From positions 1 to 64,000 of the forward strand of contig JBNKWP010000009.1 in NCBI GenBank assembly GCA_050299835.1: DNA of 64,000 bases, written 5' to 3'. Below the pieces are notes generated by a model. The model made no database searches and had not been told where the DNA came from. It saw only the letters and a program-made list of their open reading frames with translations. The DNA is from JAJDOD01 sp050299835. GTDB lineage: Bacteria; Pseudomonadota; Alphaproteobacteria; Rhodobacterales; Rhodobacteraceae. Within the stretch, counting starts at the first letter, position 1. Each line of letters opens with the position of its first letter. The position numbers and the translations under genes were made by a program. This document shows, piece after piece, positions 30,821 through 40,124 of the stretch.

Positions 30821-31983
30821 CGTCCGCTCCGGACAAGATAGTCGCGGATCTCGCCCTGCGGCCTGCTCCGCGTCAGCGCCAGAAGCATGCCCACCATGAT
30901 CCCGCCGGCCACCAGCGACGACCCGCCATAGCTCACGAAAGGCAGCGTCATGCCCTTGGCGGGCAGCAGACGCACCGCAACGCTCATGTTGATCATCGCC
31001 TGCATGGCAAAGGTACAGGCCAGCCCGGTGCCCGCCAGCCGGATGAACGGATCGCGTTCCAGCATCAGCCGGAACAGCGACCGCAGAACGATGGTCGCGT
31101 AAAGGAAGATGATGACCAGCACCAGCAGCAGACCGTATTCTTCCGCCGCCACCGCGATGATGAAATCCGTATGGGCATCCGGCAGCGACCACTTCACCGT
31201 GCCCTCGCCTACGCCAACGCCCAGGAAACCGCCCTCGCGGATCGCGTTGGCCGCATAGCCAAGCTGGGTGGTGGGATCGACCTCGGCGGACAGGAAACCG
31301 TCGATGCGCCGCGCGAAATGTTCCGAAAACTCATAGGCCAGCGAACCGCCCGCCACCGTCAATCCGGCAATGCCCGCCAGGATCACGAAGGGCGCGCCGC
31401 CGACGAAATACATCACACCCCAGGAAAACAGGATCAGGCAGGCCTGTCCAAAATCCGGCTGCATCGCCAGCAGCACCACGATGATCAGGGCGATCCCGAA
31501 GGAATAGGTCTTGCCCGGCGGCCCCGCCACCTGGTTCGAGGCCGCGATCATCCAGCCCACCAGAACGATGAAACCGGGCTTCAGGAACTCCGACGGCTGC
31601 ATCGACCCGAAGCCCAGCGAATACCACCGTACCGCCCCTTTTCCGAAATCGGTCCCGAAAAAAGGCAGAAGCGCCAGCAGCACAAAAGAAACCGCAAAGC
31701 CCAGCACCGCAAGCCGCCGAACCATCTTCGGCGACATCAGCGTGATAACGAACATGACCGCCAGCGCCAGCGAACCGAACATCACCTGCCGCTCGACATA
31801 GTGGAAGGCGTCGAACCCGTTCCGCTCAGCCAGGGGCGGCGAGGAGGCCAGCCCAAGCAGCAAACCGATCCCGAACAACAGCAAAACACAGCTCATCGAC
31901 CAGCGGTCGATGGTCCGCCACCACCGGGGGAGAATCGGTTCGCCACTCCCCACGGGAGCCGCGCCATACACCATCTCAGTCAT
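30817..31983 (-). CDS. ftsW: Cell-division lipid II polymerase FtsW
   Basis: SEDS-family membrane protein that polymerises septal peptidoglycan with a class B PBP. The 388-residue protein has about ten helices, with the conserved SMQPSEFLKP, QPDFGQ, and the C-terminal PAKGMTLPFVSYGGSS. FtsW rather than RodA is indicated by its place directly upstream of murG. Its 200-base upstream region is shared with the divergent gene at 32182, with no clear promoter seen. Confidence 0.96.
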   Translation of the reverse strand: MTEMVYGAAPVGSGEPILPRWWRTIDRWSMSCVLLLFGIGLLLGLASSPPLAERNGFDAFHYVERQVMFGSLALAVMFVITLMSPKMVRRLAVLGFAVSFVLLALLPFFGTDFGKGAVRWYSLGFGSMQPSEFLKPGFIVLVGWMIAASNQVAGPPGKTYSFGIALIIVVLLAMQPDFGQACLILFSWGVMYFVGGAPFVILAGIAGLTVAGGSLAYEFSEHFARRIDGFLSAEVDPTTQLGYAANAIREGGFLGVGVGEGTVKWSLPDAHTDFIIAVAAEEYGLLLVLVIIFLYATIVLRSLFRLMLERDPFIRLAGTGLACTFAMQAMINMSVAVRLLPAKGMTLPFVSYGGSSLVAGGIMVGMLLALTRSRPQGEIRDYLVRSGR

Positions 31984-32181
31984 GTGAACTGCTCACTGCC
32001 TGTCGCCCGTTTTCCGGGTCTCATCCAATGATAGCGAAACAATTCCTCCAGCGCCAGTCTTCCGGGTTCCGGTTTCGCGACAGTCGGTTTCCGCCCAGAC
32101 ACAAAGCCGTCCCACACATGCCACATTTACTCAAGACGATGGCAAAATCGGACAGCGGAAAAACCAGCGCCGAAGGGGAAA

Positions 32182-32784
32182 ATGATGGACCTGAGTCTTT
32201 TGAACGACGCCGCGCGTGCGGCCCACCTGATCGGATTGGCGCTCGGCTTCGGTGTAGCGATCATCGCCGATCTCTGCGCGGCACGTTCGCTCTTCCGCCC
32301 GCTGGCCGATCACGAATTCGACGACCTCCACCGGCACCACAGGACCGTTGCACTCGGTCTTGCGCTCTTCTGGGCCAGCGGCCTTGTCCTTCTCTGGCTC
32401 CGCACCGGCTTCGTGATCGAAAATTTCTCGCCAAAGCTCATCACAAAGCTCTGCGTCGTCGGCCTCCTGACCGTCAACGCCTGGCTCATCGGCCGCATCG
32501 GCCTGCCCACCCTGATCGCCTATGCCGGGTGCCGCTTCGGCGCGCTTCCCATCGCCCACCGCCTGCGCCTCGGCGCTTTGGCGGGCATGTCCGGCGCGGG
32601 CTGGATCGCGGCACTGGCGCTCGGCGTCTTCTCCGCCATGAAAACCTTCGAATGGGACGTGTTGAGCGAAATCATCGGCGCCATCTACATCGTGGGCCTG
32701 GGCGGCGCACTCGTCACCGCCATCATTGCGCCGGTCATCAGCTTCACGCTGGACCGCATCGGCGGCTATCGCCTAGCCCGATAA
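32182..32784 (+). CDS. Multi-pass membrane protein, unknown function
   Basis: The 200-residue protein has about five membrane helices (about 10-30, 55-72, 82-105, 128-150, 165-190). HxxDDLHRHHRTVALGLALFW in the first half contains several histidines, which in membrane proteins of this size can bind haem or metals; that is only a possibility here. Two consecutive ATGs (32182, 32185) follow AAGGGG. Its 3' end overlaps the convergent SRPBCC gene by 12 bases. Confidence 0.75.
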   Translation: MMDLSLLNDAARAAHLIGLALGFGVAIIADLCAARSLFRPLADHEFDDLHRHHRTVALGLALFWASGLVLLWLRTGFVIENFSPKLITKLCVVGLLTVNAWLIGRIGLPTLIAYAGCRFGALPIAHRLRLGALAGMSGAGWIAALALGVFSAMKTFEWDVLSEIIGAIYIVGLGGALVTAIIAPVISFTLDRIGGYRLAR

Positions 32785-33222
32785 CCCGGAGGCAAAGTCA
32801 CGCACCCGCCCCTTGAACCGGCGGGTCAGCGTTCCCTTGGCCAGCCTCAGCGACTGCAGCAGCAACCGTGACGACAGGGTTGTCGGCTTCAGATCGACCG
32901 ACACGAAAAGCCGCGTCCGCGTCTTCGACAAAGCCACCAGATCCACCGAGCTCATACAGTCGATCCCGCTTGCACGGCTGACAATCGCATAGCCTGTGCC
33001 GGGGTCGATCTCCACCAGCTCGGCGTCGATGTCATGCACCCGCCCGCGCCAGTTGAGCTTCGCCTTCCACTTCGCCCCCACCCTGTCCAGCCGCATCGCC
33101 TCGTCCCGCGTCACATCGACCCCGCGCCGCAGCATCCGGCGCTCGAACGCGTCGAAATCCGAGACGGCGGCGAACACGCTTTCAAACGGGGCGTCGATGT
33201 CTTCACGGGTCGAAAATCTCAT
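32773..33222 (-). CDS. SRPBCC-fold (START-like) protein
   Basis: The 149-residue product starts with MRFSTREDIDAPFESVFAAVSDFDAFE, a classic opening of the polyketide cyclase/START-like fold that binds hydrophobic ligands. The ligand is unknown. It starts six bases after the nudC stop, so it is co-transcribed with nudC. The 3' end overlaps the convergent membrane protein gene by 12 bases. Confidence 0.82.
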   Translation of the reverse strand: MRFSTREDIDAPFESVFAAVSDFDAFERRMLRRGVDVTRDEAMRLDRVGAKWKAKLNWRGRVHDIDAELVEIDPGTGYAIVSRASGIDCMSSVDLVALSKTRTRLFVSVDLKPTTLSSRLLLQSLRLAKGTLTRRFKGRVRDFASGLSG

Positions 33223-33228
33223 GCCTTT

Positions 33229-34173
33229 TCATCGCACCTCGTCCAGCGCGTCCGCAAGCCACTTCTCGATCAGGAACCGCGCGATCGAGCCCTTCCGCGC
33301 CGGTTTCATCTCGGGCACCTGACCGGCCGTCGCCGCCATCATCTCTTCCCGCGTGACCCAGCGGGCATCCTCGATTTCCTCCGGGTCTATTTTGATCTCC
33401 TCCGACGTCGCAAAACCCTGGCAGCCGAACATCAGCGAGTTCGGAAAGGGCCAGGGTTGCGACGCCAGATAGCGCACCTCGCCCACCGCGATCCCCGCCT
33501 CCTCGAAGGTCTCGCGGCGCACCGCCGCCTCGATGGTCTCGCCCGGTTCCACGAAGCCCGCCAACAGCGAATACATCCCCTCCGGCCAAAACGGCGACCG
33601 CCCCATCAGCACCGAATTCCCCTTCGTAATCAGCATGATGACCACCGGATCGGTGCGCGGGAAATGATGTGCCTCACAGGCGGGACAGATCCGCTGCCAC
33701 CCGGCCTCCGCCATCTTGCTGGGGCTGCCGCACTTGGCGCAGAAGCGATGCGTCCGGTGCCACTCCAGCAGCGCCTTGCCGCTCGCCACCAGTTCGGCGG
33801 CCCGCGGCGTCAGATGCACCATGCTCGCCCGCAGCTCACCAAACACCTGGCTCTCCGGCAGGTCCGGATGCCGCTGCTCGGACGCATCGGTGAACTGCCC
33901 CACCGTCTCCGTATCCTCCTCCGGCTCGAAGGCGGAGACGTCACGGGCAAACCGGGCCACGCCCTCGTCCAGTCCAAGGAACACCGCCCCTTCCTTGGCG
34001 CTCGCGAAGACCCCGTGACTGGCGGGCAAAAACACCGGCGCTCGGCTCTCCACGTCCATCAGCGGTTTGCCCCGCCAGATGGGCAGCACCCCGCCCTCCG
34101 GCGGCCCTTTGCGCAGATGCGCCGCCCGGTCCAGCCCCGACCCGCCAAATGTCACCGTTTCCGCATGTCTCAT
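33229..34173 (-). CDS. nudC: NADH/NAD-capped RNA pyrophosphatase
   Basis: Nudix hydrolase that cleaves NAD(H) and, in relatives, removes NAD caps from RNA. The 314-residue product has an N-terminal domain, a zinc ribbon (CAKCG and CPAC), the Nudix box GETIEAAVRRETFEEAGI, and the NudC-specific SQPWPFPNSLMFG. The start MRHAETVTFGG at 34173 is preferred over longer in-frame options, whose residues do not look conserved. Confidence 0.95.
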   Translation of the reverse strand: MRHAETVTFGGSGLDRAAHLRKGPPEGGVLPIWRGKPLMDVESRAPVFLPASHGVFASAKEGAVFLGLDEGVARFARDVSAFEPEEDTETVGQFTDASEQRHPDLPESQVFGELRASMVHLTPRAAELVASGKALLEWHRTHRFCAKCGSPSKMAEAGWQRICPACEAHHFPRTDPVVIMLITKGNSVLMGRSPFWPEGMYSLLAGFVEPGETIEAAVRRETFEEAGIAVGEVRYLASQPWPFPNSLMFGCQGFATSEEIKIDPEEIEDARWVTREEMMAATAGQVPEMKPARKGSIARFLIEKWLADALDEVR

Positions 34174-34375
34174 GAACCATCCCGCCTTGCAGAGCCCGAG
34201 ATGTGCCACGGGTTTCCGAGCTTGGCAAACGCTGTAGGTTTGGCGCCTTGCTCCGCTCTCCCGCCCGGCCAATACCCGCGAACCTAACGTCACTCCCAGC
34301 ATTTCGCGCTGAAGCGTCACACCGCTTTCATGCTAGGCTGGCATGGAATCAACAAAAGACCACTGGGAGAAAGTC

Positions 34376-36352
34376 ATGCCGCGTTATATGGGTCCGGCCA
34401 TGAGCCGCCGTTCATTCCTCGCCACCACATCCGGCGCCACCCTCGCCGCCCTTCACCCGTTCTCGGTGAATGCCGCCGCCGGTCAGGTCCACCTGCGGTT
34501 GATGGAAACCACCGATCTCCACGTCCACGTCCACCCCTATGACTACTATTCGGACAAACCCGTCGACACCGTCGGCCTCGCCCGCACCGCGTCGCACATC
34601 GCCGATATCCGGGCCGAGGCAACGAACTCGCTGCTGCTCGACAATGGCGACTTCCTGCAAGGCAACCCGATGGGCGACTACATCGCCTATGAGCGGGGCA
34701 TGAAGGATGGCGACATGCACCCTGTCATCACCGCGATGAACACGGTGGGCTTCGACGCCTCCACGCTCGGCAACCATGAATTCAACTACGGCCTCGACTT
34801 CCTGATGAAATCGCTGGCTGGCGCCGACTTCCCCATCGTCAGCGCCAATGTGGTGAAGACCGAAGGCGCTGACCCCACGAAAGACACAACCCTCATAAAG
34901 CCCTACGTGATCCTCGACCGCGAGGTGATGGACGGCGCGGGCACCGCCCATGCGATCAGGATCGGCGTCATCGGATTCGTGCCGCCCCAGATCATGAACT
35001 GGGACCGCAAGCACCTCGAAGGCAACGTCACCGCCCGCGACATCCTAGCGACGGCCCGCGCCTACGTGCCCCAGATGCTCGAAGAAGGTGCGGACATCAT
35101 CATCGCGCTGTCGCATTCCGGCATCGGGTCCGCCGATGAGACCGACCTGATGGAAAACGCCTCCGTCCCCCTCGCCGCCGTCGATGGCGTGGACGCGCTG
35201 ATGACCGGCCACAGCCACCTCGTCTTCCCGTCCGAAACCTATGCCGATTACGCCGCCGTCGATGCTGCCGCTGGCACCATTCACGGCAAGCCCGCCGCGA
35301 TGGGCGGCTTCTGGGGCTCGCATCTGGGCGTGATCGACCTGATGCTTGAAAAGGACGGCAGTGACTGGCGCGTGGTTACCACCAGCGTCGAAACCCGGCC
35401 CATCTCCAAACGCAACGAGGACCGTTCCATCACCGCGCTGGTCGAAAACGACCCGGCCGTGATCGAAGCCACCCAGGACGTCCACGAGGAAACGCTCGCC
35501 TATGTCCGCCGCGCCGTCGGCAAAACCGCCGCACCGCTGCATTCCTACTTCGCGCTGGTGGCCGACGACCCCTCCGTCCAGATCGTCTCGAAAGCTCAGA
35601 CCTGGTATATCGAGGAGATGATGAAGGGCACCCAGTACGAAGGCCTGCCCATCCTCTCTGCCGCCGCGCCCTTCAAGGCGGGCGGTCGCGGTGGCCCGGA
35701 ATATTTCACCGATGTCCCCGCAGGCGACGTGGCGATCAAGAACGTGGCCGACCTCTACCTCTACCCCAACACCGTCCGCGCCGTGAAAGTGAACGGCGCA
35801 CAGGTGAAGGACTGGCTCGAACGCTCCGCCGGCATGTTCAACCAGGTCACCCCCGGCTCGAAAGACGGCTCGCTCCTGAACCCCGATTTCCCGTCCTACA
35901 ATTTCGACGTGATCGACGGCGTCAGCTACCAGATCGACCTCAGCCAGCCGTCCAAATACGGCCCCAAGGGCGAACCGCTCAACCCCGATGCCAACCGGAT
36001 CAAGAACCTCACCTTCAACGGCGCGCCGGTGACCGACGACATGGAATTCGTCATCGCCACCAACAACTACCGCGCCAGCGGCGGCGGATCCTTCCCCGGC
36101 GCCGACGGCTCCACGGTGATTTTCGAAGCGCCCGACACCAACCGCGACGTCATCGTCCGCTACATCGTCGAACAGGGCACCATCCAGCCCTCGGCGGATG
36201 CCAACTGGACCTTCGCGCCGCTGCCGGACACCGAGGTCCTGTTCGAGACCGGCCCGAAAGCTGCGGATTACGTGGACGACGTGAAGGGTGCCGCCATCGA
36301 ACCCGCAGGTGAAGGCGCGGATGGCTTCGCGTTGTTCAAGCTGAAGCTGTAG
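34376..36352 (+). CDS. cpdB: 2',3'-cyclic-nucleotide 2'-phosphodiesterase/3'-nucleotidase
   Basis: Periplasmic enzyme that degrades 2',3'-cyclic nucleotides and 3'-nucleotides to nucleosides and phosphate. The 658-residue product from ATG 34376 (GGGAG just ahead) has a Tat signal peptide (SRRSFLATTS). It continues with the metallophosphoesterase domain: ETTDLHVHVHPYDYYSD, LLLDNGDFLQGNPMGDY, LGNHEFNYGLDFL and ALSHSGIG and TGHSH. The C-terminal 5'-nucleotidase domain (about 370-640) contains GGRGGPEYFTDV and SYNFDVIDGVSYQID. Stand-alone gene, divergent from nudC. Confidence 0.95.
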   Translation: MPRYMGPAMSRRSFLATTSGATLAALHPFSVNAAAGQVHLRLMETTDLHVHVHPYDYYSDKPVDTVGLARTASHIADIRAEATNSLLLDNGDFLQGNPMGDYIAYERGMKDGDMHPVITAMNTVGFDASTLGNHEFNYGLDFLMKSLAGADFPIVSANVVKTEGADPTKDTTLIKPYVILDREVMDGAGTAHAIRIGVIGFVPPQIMNWDRKHLEGNVTARDILATARAYVPQMLEEGADIIIALSHSGIGSADETDLMENASVPLAAVDGVDALMTGHSHLVFPSETYADYAAVDAAAGTIHGKPAAMGGFWGSHLGVIDLMLEKDGSDWRVVTTSVETRPISKRNEDRSITALVENDPAVIEATQDVHEETLAYVRRAVGKTAAPLHSYFALVADDPSVQIVSKAQTWYIEEMMKGTQYEGLPILSAAAPFKAGGRGGPEYFTDVPAGDVAIKNVADLYLYPNTVRAVKVNGAQVKDWLERSAGMFNQVTPGSKDGSLLNPDFPSYNFDVIDGVSYQIDLSQPSKYGPKGEPLNPDANRIKNLTFNGAPVTDDMEFVIATNNYRASGGGSFPGADGSTVIFEAPDTNRDVIVRYIVEQGTIQPSADANWTFAPLPDTEVLFETGPKAADYVDDVKGAAIEPAGEGADGFALFKLKL

Positions 36353-36372
36353 GGCAGCAGAACCAACAATCC

Positions 36373-36394
36373 AGGGCGGGTCGAGGCCCGCCCT
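36373..36394 (+). terminator. Hairpin after cpdB
   Basis: An 8-bp perfect GC stem (36373-36380 with 36387-36394) with a 6-base loop lies 20 bases after the cpdB stop, and no T-run follows. It may also end transcription of the convergent gene at 36496-36993. Confidence 0.5.
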
Positions 36395-36495
36395 CACGAT
36401 TTGCGATGCCTGAGCCATCCGCGCCAGGCATCATATAGGCAAGGCAGAAGTCATGTGCGGAGCGCGCCACACAAAACGCGCCCCGCGGCGGCAAT

Positions 36496-36993
36496 TCAGT
36501 TGCGAACCTGCCTGAGGAAGGCCGAGCTGGCCATCGACAGGTGGATCGCCGAATTATCGAGCCTGCATGAATTGCTCTGCACCCAGACCCTGCGATGGTC
36601 GACGGAAAGCAGGGGATCAGGCTTGATTGCCAGCGTCGGGCAGGCACGGTCGCTCTGCCGAACATCGACGATTGTTCCAAGAACTACCTTGTCAGATGCG
36701 ACGACACGATGACCCACAAGCCACTGCTTCTTGATCTTGAAGACGTCGCCCGGATCGACGGGGTTGCCCATCGGATCGGTCGGCGCACCGGCTCCGCCGC
36801 CGGAGGAGCCGATCTCCACCGAGGCTCCGACGCCCCCCTCGCTTCCGCCAAGCTCGACGCTGGCGGAGGCTGATGTCCCACCAAGCCCCAGATCGACGGA
36901 AGCCGAGCCTCCCCCACCAAGCAACCCCGTGGCACCGACAGGTGAAACCGCAATTCCGGATGCGACGAGTGCAGTCAACAACGTACGTTTCAT
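36496..36993 (-). CDS. Secreted Gly/Ser-rich repeat protein, unknown function
   Basis: The 165-residue product has a signal peptide (about 1-21) followed by a low-complexity Gly/Ser region with repeating SVxLG-type units (SASVDLGLGG, SASASVELGG, GASVEIGSSG, about 30-70). A compact C-terminal domain follows (about 75-165; WLVGHRVVASDKVVLGTIVDV), which resembles a PRC-barrel-like strand pattern only loosely. Two cysteines in the C-terminal part could pair. Function unknown. Confidence 0.65.
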   Translation of the reverse strand: MKRTLLTALVASGIAVSPVGATGLLGGGGSASVDLGLGGTSASASVELGGSEGGVGASVEIGSSGGGAGAPTDPMGNPVDPGDVFKIKKQWLVGHRVVASDKVVLGTIVDVRQSDRACPTLAIKPDPLLSVDHRRVWVQSNSCRLDNSAIHLSMASSAFLRQVRN

Positions 36994-37331
36994 TCGCTTT
37001 CTCCAACCAAGATTCCTGGCAATTCCTCCATGCCCGAAACTCCGTGAAAGAGCATCTCGGACCGGTGCGGGCTTGCCGACACTGGTTAATTTTCAACGGA
37101 AGGGCGTCGGTTTTTGGACGATGGAGAAAAAAATCTGAACAAAATTTTCGATGATTTCTTCACACAAACATTTCCTGCAAACACTCCTGAGCCGCGGTCA
37201 AATGTTCGCATAATGTTGATTGATTGCCGAAATCAAATCATGGGCTGTGGCACTTCGAAACAATAGGCAAAATAGCGGCTGATTTTAGAGCATCCGCACC
37301 AATCCGAAAAATCCGCCCTGTGGAAACGCCC
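36994..37331. other. Intergenic region, 338 bases, AT-richer
   Basis: Between the secreted repeat protein and the MarR gene lie 338 bases with lower GC than the surroundings, including AAAAAAATCTGAACAAAATTTTCGATGATTTC at about 37127-37156. It should hold the promoter of the minus-strand repeat protein and perhaps the 3' untranslated region of marR. I see no credible ORF, hairpin or RNA gene. Confidence 0.4.
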
Positions 37332-37772
37332 CTAGATTCCCTTCAGGCTCGGCCGGTCCGCGTTCAGTTTCATGAGAATCTGCGCCAGGCTCAACTGTTC
37401 TTCCGGCGTGAGCGAAGACAAAAACCGCTCATTGCAATTCCGGACTTCGGGCGCGGCGGCGCGAAGGGTCTCCATCCCGGCTTTTGTAACGGCAACGGTG
37501 ATCTGCCGCCCGTCGTAACTTGTGCTCGACCGTTCTACGAAGCCCGCTTTTTCCAGTTGCCCAAGTGCCCGCGAAACGGTCGGCCGGTCCACTCCCATGA
37601 AATCGGCAATCCGCGACGGCTGCGAAAGCGAATTCGCCCCCAGCGCGACTAGGACCCCCCACATCATCCGGGTCAGCCCGCGTTCGGCCAGAACACGGTC
37701 GATCTCGCGTTCGTTCACACGCGTTGCCGTGGTAAGCTGATACCCGACCGAACCCAGCAGATCATAGATCAT
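37332..37772 (-). CDS. MarR-family transcriptional regulator
   Basis: The 146-residue product has the winged helix-turn-helix of MarR: SQPSRIADFMGVDRPTVSR and LEKAGFVERSSTSYDGRQIT with the wing. The flanking helices are for dimerisation. The ligand and targets are unknown. No neighbouring gene is an obvious target. Confidence 0.9.
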   Translation of the reverse strand: MIYDLLGSVGYQLTTATRVNEREIDRVLAERGLTRMMWGVLVALGANSLSQPSRIADFMGVDRPTVSRALGQLEKAGFVERSSTSYDGRQITVAVTKAGMETLRAAAPEVRNCNERFLSSLTPEEQLSLAQILMKLNADRPSLKGI

Positions 37773-37893
37773 GAATGTTGCTTCTGAATATGCGTTTTTC
37801 GTTATGCTGCCATAGGTTGACTATCAGGAAACACCTCCCGGTCAAAGGCGCGAATTGTCCTGCGGCGAATGCACCCGGTTTCCCCTTAGAACC

Positions 37894-37922
37894 TTGCCAA
37901 CCCTCCCGCAAACCCCTATCTC
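37894..37922 (+). promoter_or_regulatory. Candidate promoter of the SRP RNA gene
   Basis: TTGCCA (37894-37899) and TATCTC (37917-37922) are 17 bases apart. They place a start near 37929, the 5' end of the SRP RNA helix. Confidence 0.5.
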
Positions 37923-37928
37923 CCTTCC

Positions 37929-38026
37929 TGAGAGGTTGGCGCGGGCGAGCGCCTCGCCAACCCGGTCAGGTCCGGAAGGAAGCAGCCGTAACGAGCCCCG
38001 CTTGGGTCGTTGTCCAGCCTCTCACC
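37929..38026 (+). ncRNA. ffs: Signal recognition particle RNA, small bacterial type
   Basis: The apical core GGTCAGGTCCGGAAGGAAGC (37964-37983) with the following AGCCGTAACGAG is the diagnostic binding site of the SRP protein Ffh. The ends pair: TGAGAGGTTGG (37929-37939) with CCAGCCTCTCA (38014-38024), with one G-U pair. The size, about 100 bases, is that of the 4.5S-like RNA. It guides membrane and secreted proteins to FtsY and the translocon. The rest of 37773-38187 contains its promoter, the MarR upstream region and the short leader of rsgA; no other feature is clear. Confidence 0.95.
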
Positions 38027-38187
38027 TAAAGCGTCCCGCCGAAACGGGTCGCGGCAACACTGAACGGAGGGTTCATGGCCATTGTGACATCCCTTCGGAC
38101 CGCGCTCTAACCAGCCCCGGTCCGACGCATTCCGACACCGCGCCACACCGCGCGGCCCGTTGATTTACGTTCAGGATACGACCCACA

Positions 38188-39210
38188 ATGACCAATCCCT
38201 CCTATGCCGATCTCGGCTGGACGACCCATTTCGCACGCCAGGCCGAAGCCGGCACGGCCCACCCCCTCCGCATCGCGGAGATTCACCGCAGCCGGGTCAC
38301 CGCATTCTCTCCCGACGGCACCGTCTCCCTCGACGCACCCGAAGGCACCGGCACGCTCGCTGTCGGCGACTGGGTTCAGGCCGACGACACCCGCATCACC
38401 CACATCTACACCCGCCAGAGCCTGCTCAAACGGCGCGCGGCGGGCGAAGACCGCAGCGAACAGCTCATCGCCGCCAATGTCACCACGCTGGGCATCGTCA
38501 CCTCGTGCAATGCCGACTTCAATGCGGCCCGCATCGAACGTTACCTCGTGCTGGCCGCCGACGCCGGCTGCCTGCCGCTGGTGATCCTCACCAAGGCCGA
38601 CCAGACCGACGACCCCGACCGCTACGTGGCAGAGGCCGAACGCCTCTCCCCGTTGCTGACGGCCATCGCCATCGACGCCACCGACGCGCTTGAGATCAAA
38701 CGCCTCCACCCCTGGTGCCGCCCCGGCGATACGCTGGCCCTCGTCGGCTCCTCCGGCGTCGGCAAGACCACCATCCGCAACGCGTTGACGGGCGAAGCGG
38801 CGGCGACGCAAACCATCCGCGAGGACGATGCCAAGGGCCGCCACACCACCACCTCCCGTGCATTGGTGCAAACCACCGCCGGCGGCTGGCTGATCGACAC
38901 ACCCGGAATGCGCGCCCTCCGCCTCACCGACGTCGCCGACGGCATCGAGACGGTCTTCTCCGACATCGAAACCCTCGCCCGCGCCTGCCGCTTCTCGGAT
39001 TGCGGCCACGAGACCGAGCCGGGCTGCGCCGTCACCCAGGCCATCGAACACGGCACCCTCGACCCCGACCGCCTCCGCCGCTGGCGCAAGTTGCAGGCCG
39101 AGGACCGGCATAATTCCGAAACCCTGGCGCAGGCCCGCGCACGCGGCAAAAGCTTCGAAAAGATGGTCAAAGGCGCGAAACAGCTCAAACGCTGGGACCG
39201 GGGTGACTGA
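38188..39210 (+). CDS. rsgA: Ribosome small-subunit-dependent GTPase A
   Basis: Circularly permuted GTPase acting late in 30S subunit assembly. The 340-residue product has an N-terminal OB-fold (VGDWVQADD), then LTKAD (G4), GSSGVGKT (187-194, G1) and IDTPG (G3), in permuted order. The C-terminal zinc domain has CRFSDCGHETEPGC with the Cys and His ligands. It stands alone after the SRP RNA gene. Confidence 0.96.
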   Translation: MTNPSYADLGWTTHFARQAEAGTAHPLRIAEIHRSRVTAFSPDGTVSLDAPEGTGTLAVGDWVQADDTRITHIYTRQSLLKRRAAGEDRSEQLIAANVTTLGIVTSCNADFNAARIERYLVLAADAGCLPLVILTKADQTDDPDRYVAEAERLSPLLTAIAIDATDALEIKRLHPWCRPGDTLALVGSSGVGKTTIRNALTGEAAATQTIREDDAKGRHTTTSRALVQTTAGGWLIDTPGMRALRLTDVADGIETVFSDIETLARACRFSDCGHETEPGCAVTQAIEHGTLDPDRLRRWRKLQAEDRHNSETLAQARARGKSFEKMVKGAKQLKRWDRGD

Positions 39211-39252
39211 CCTGTCCGGCCGTGTTTGGCTCGGGCATCAGACGGGATGCGG

Positions 39253-39573
39253 TCAGCGAAGGCTGTCCCGCAACACCATGGCGGCCAACACGGCCACCAG
39301 CAAAAGGGCGAGCAGCAATGGCAGACCGCCCAACTGGCGCGTTGACGACCCCCTCGGCCAAAGCCGGGAGACCCCGTTCACCGCAAAGGCGATCACCGCA
39401 GCGACACCCTGCCATCCAAGGAAATGCACCGCTTGGGACAGGTCCAACCCCCCGACCGCTGCCCGCGCCGCAAAAAGCGCGGGCAGTCCGAACAGCGAAT
39501 AGCAATAGACCATCACCCACGCCGCCAGAAATACCGTCAGCAAAAGCCGCGCGCCCTGCCCCGGCCCGGTCAT
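39253..39573 (-). CDS. Small membrane protein, unknown function
   Basis: The 106-residue protein has three predicted helices (about 10-30, 45-65, 80-100). The ATG at 39573 overlaps the phosphatase stop (ATGA), which favours it over an in-frame ATG at 39582. Tryptophans and aromatic residues mark the helix ends. I recognise no family. It is probably co-transcribed with the phosphatase. Confidence 0.7.
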   Translation of the reverse strand: MTGPGQGARLLLTVFLAAWVMVYCYSLFGLPALFAARAAVGGLDLSQAVHFLGWQGVAAVIAFAVNGVSRLWPRGSSTRQLGGLPLLLALLLVAVLAAMVLRDSLR

Positions 39574-40085
39574 GGCGTCCACCCAAGCCGCTCAAACATC
39601 GGGATCGCCGCCCAGGCCATCTGGCTGTCAGCCTCCACAGCGCAGGGCCGCACCTCGCGCAACCGCGCCAGCGCCGGATCCGCCTCCTCGCCTGCCTCGA
39701 CCATCAGCCGCAAAAGCGCCATCCCCGACCGCCCGCAGCCGCCATAGCAATGGGCGAACACCCGTCCGCCGCCCGCCAGCACCTCATGCGCCACGCGGGA
39801 GGCCTCCGGCCAGAGTGCCGCCGTCTCGGGCGGAGGTGCCCCGAAATCCGGGATCGGCAAATGCCGCCATTCCACGCCCGCGAGCGCAAGTTCCTCCCCC
39901 AGCCGCGCAGCGCCGCTGCGCTCCAACTCGTTCCCGGTCGTCATCGTCAGAACCAGCCCCGCGCCCCAGCGCAGGATCACCGACAGATCGGCCTCGAACG
40001 CGCCCGTTCGCCCCGGCATCGGCCCGATGCCCAGCCAACCGTCGTCCTGGGGAAGTTCCGCGATCCGGTACATGGAGTTCACCAT
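39570..40085 (-). CDS. Dual-specificity/tyrosine phosphatase-like protein
   Basis: The 171-residue product has the Cys-based phosphatase loop HCYGGCGRSG with C113 and R119, which fits HCxxGxGRS. PDFGAPPP upstream may supply a general acid. The size suits single-domain bacterial members. The substrate is unknown. The start is either the ATG at 40085 or at 40073; neither has a strong ribosome-binding site. It overlaps the downstream small membrane gene by four bases. Confidence 0.82.
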   Translation of the reverse strand: MVNSMYRIAELPQDDGWLGIGPMPGRTGAFEADLSVILRWGAGLVLTMTTGNELERSGAARLGEELALAGVEWRHLPIPDFGAPPPETAALWPEASRVAHEVLAGGGRVFAHCYGGCGRSGMALLRLMVEAGEEADPALARLREVRPCAVEADSQMAWAAIPMFERLGWTP

Positions 40086-40124
40086 AGCGACGCGTAAGAC
40101 ACCGGCAAGCCGGGGTTGGGGGCC

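Noticed and set aside
38075..38110. 11-codon ORF (MAIVTSLRTAL) between the SRP RNA gene and rsgA
   Set aside because: GGAGGG is only three bases from the ATG, which is too near for normal initiation, and nothing supports translation.
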